NCBI GenBank assembly: GCA_013002645.1
Contig: JABDJF010000819.1
Coordinates: 1-6,448 of the forward strand
Source of the DNA: Myxococcales bacterium
GTDB taxonomy: Bacteria > Myxococcota_A > Polyangia > Polyangiales > Houyiibacteriaceae
Direction: 5' to 3'
DNA: 6,448 bases
Below, piece after piece: positions 5,391 through 6,448 of this stretch; position 1 is the stretch's first letter, and every line of letters begins with the position of its first letter. A program made the translations under genes and the position numbers. The notes under the pieces were generated by a model. The model did not search any database. It was not told the DNA's origin and saw only the letters and a list, made by a program, of their open reading frames with translations.

Positions 5391-5990
5391 GTAGCCTAGG
5401 ATACACCTGGGTGCGCCGCTGGACGGCACCTCGTAGTCCAGTCGGCGAGCCAGCACGAGGCCCGGCGGCGGATCGATGACCGTGCCCGCGGTCAGCACCC
5501 ACACTTCGTCAGCCAACTGCGCGCCGATCGTCAACCAGTCTTTCGGAGCGAAGGTCGCCCGTGAGAGCGCGATTCCGAAGGGGATGCCCTCGACGATCGG
5601 GTCCTCGGGGTCGACCTTTTGTTCGAGCACCGTGTTGCGGCCGTAGAGCCCCAGCGCGCCGGCCGCGGTCCTCAGGAATGTGGATCGTATTCGCCGCGGC
5701 TCGACGAGGGTGGCGCTCAACGTCGCGTTGGCAAGCAGGATCGGAATCGTCGGTGCGCCAACGCCAGCGCCAACGTCGACGAGCGAAGCGGGGCCTTCGA
5801 TCCACTCCCCACGGATCACCTGGGCCGCGTCCAAGAACAAGATCTCCGCGAGCTCGGTCTCCGTACGCGCCGAGGTCAGGTCCGTCCGCGCGTCCCAGGC
5901 CTGCGCAATGTCGAGGTACGCCGCCCAGCCTTCCGGCTCGGTCAGACCGACCTCCTCACAGAGTCGCTCAATCGCGTCAGCACCGCTCAC
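5382..5990 (-). CDS. RsmG-like SAM-dependent methyltransferase
   Basis: The 202-residue protein resembles RsmG (16S rRNA guanine-527 N7-methyltransferase). It has an N-terminal helical region ending WDARTDLTSARTETELAEILFLDA (32-55), the counterpart of the WN...LT......E....H..DS entry of RsmG. SAM-binding motif I follows as VDVGAGVGAP (71-80), then the acidic strand end LVEPRR (Glu97), FLRTAAGALGL, and a catalytic-region strand ALSRATFAP (141-149) comparable to the T.RA.A.L of RsmG. Differences from canonical RsmG (FLDA for H..DS, VGAP for SGxGFPG) suggest a divergent paralogue or altered target, so I give no gene symbol. The start is GTG at 5988-5990, which shares GTGA with the stop of the upstream kinase; the open frame continues to 6176 but only over kinase sequence. 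No good Shine-Dalgarno is seen, so translation probably relies on coupling. Confidence 0.8.
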   Translation of the reverse strand: MSGADAIERLCEEVGLTEPEGWAAYLDIAQAWDARTDLTSARTETELAEILFLDAAQVIRGEWIEGPASLVDVGAGVGAPTIPILLANATLSATLVEPRRIRSTFLRTAAGALGLYGRNTVLEQKVDPEDPIVEGIPFGIALSRATFAPKDWLTIGAQLADEVWVLTAGTVIDPPPGLVLARRLDYEVPSSGAPRCILGYRR

Positions 5991-6448
5991 CCGCCGCGCG
6001 CCCCATGCCAGGCCGCCTTCAGGTCGGCCATTCGGGCGTACCGATCGCCTTTGTTGCAATGCATCGCTCGTTCGATCACCCGTGCAATTGCCGCGGGCAC
6101 CTCGGCAATGGCATCGATCGGAAGGCAATCCCCCGCATCGATCTTCATCATGAGCCTGCCGAGATGTTTGTCGCAAAACGGCTTTTTCGCGCTCAGGGCT
6201 TCGTAGAGCAGAACGCCAAGCCCATACACGTCGATGCGCCGGTCGACGTCGGTCTTCCCGGTCAACACCTCGGGCGCCATGTACGCAGGGGTCCCGCTGA
6301 CTTCGCCGGTCGCGGTCAGCCGGTCGAGACCGAGGATCTTCGAGGCGCCAAAGTCGACGACACGCGGACTCCCTTCAGAAGGCCAGATGACGTTGGCCGG
6401 CTTCAGATCTCCGTGAAGCACGCCATGTTCGTGCGCCGCGCCCAGTCC
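5987..6448 (-). CDS. Ser/Thr protein kinase, C-terminal lobe (partial, runs off right edge)
   Basis: Reading leftward from the right edge, 153 residues are visible and form the C-terminal lobe of a Hanks-type protein kinase: LGAAHEHGVLHGDLKPANV (catalytic loop), DFGASK (magnesium-binding DFG), GTPAYMAPEVL (activation segment end with APE), DVYGLGVLLYEAL (subdomain IX) and a final R.ARMADLKAAW (subdomain XI). The catalytic Asp and Lys of D-x-K are present, so activity is plausible. The loop reads HGD instead of HRD, so it is a non-RD type. The stop follows almost directly after the kinase fold, so there is no C-terminal sensor, PASTA or membrane segment; any such part would be N-terminal and outside the window. 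It overlaps the downstream methyltransferase by 4 bp. The GTG at 6421 is internal to the domain and is not the real start. Confidence 0.93.
   Translation of the reverse strand, partial: GLGAAHEHGVLHGDLKPANVIWPSEGSPRVVDFGASKILGLDRLTATGEVSGTPAYMAPEVLTGKTDVDRRIDVYGLGVLLYEALSAKKPFCDKHLGRLMMKIDAGDCLPIDAIAEVPAAIARVIERAMHCNKGDRYARMADLKAAWHGARGG

Overview
The window is GC-rich bacterial chromosome built around the conserved, usually origin-proximal cluster rpmH-rnpA-yidD-yidC-jag on the + strand (2261-5371). YidC has the large periplasmic P1 domain of diderm bacteria. A eukaryote-like Ser/Thr kinase, high GC and densely overlapping genes suggest a deltaproteobacterial or Myxococcota-type organism. 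That taxonomic placement is inference; no marker in the window fixes it.

Layout. Positions 2-100 are the last 32 codons of an IS30-family transposase entering from the left edge, with its stop codon inside or next to the probable terminal inverted repeat. Positions 101-395 hold no credible gene, but they contain a G-quadruplex-type G tract, a nested hairpin and a 12-bp direct repeat. A membrane-anchored metallo-beta-lactamase-fold hydrolase lies on the - strand (396-1322). It is divergent from radC on the + strand (1496-2191). A short promoter region follows, overlapping the end of radC, and then the ribosome/membrane-insertion cluster: L34, RNase P protein, YidD, YidC and the KH/R3H RNA-binding protein Jag (KhpB). 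From rnpA through jag every junction is an overlap (4, 8 and 14 bp), which points to one translationally coupled operon.

The cluster ends abruptly against a convergent - strand pair. In transcription order this is a Ser/Thr protein kinase, cut by the right edge, and an RsmG-like SAM-dependent methyltransferase. They share a GTGA stop/start overlap. In many bacteria mnmE, mnmG and rsmG follow jag on the same strand. Here mnmE is absent immediately after jag, and the RsmG-like gene is inverted and coupled to a kinase.

The core cluster covers ribosome assembly (L34), tRNA 5' maturation (RnpA with the RNase P RNA), membrane protein insertion (YidD and YidC) and RNA binding (Jag). The most unusual points are the kinase-methyltransferase coupling, the HGD instead of HRD catalytic loop of the kinase, the missing Jag_N domain, and the structured G-rich spacer beside the IS30 end. 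I saw no tRNA, rRNA, CRISPR array or consensus DnaA box.
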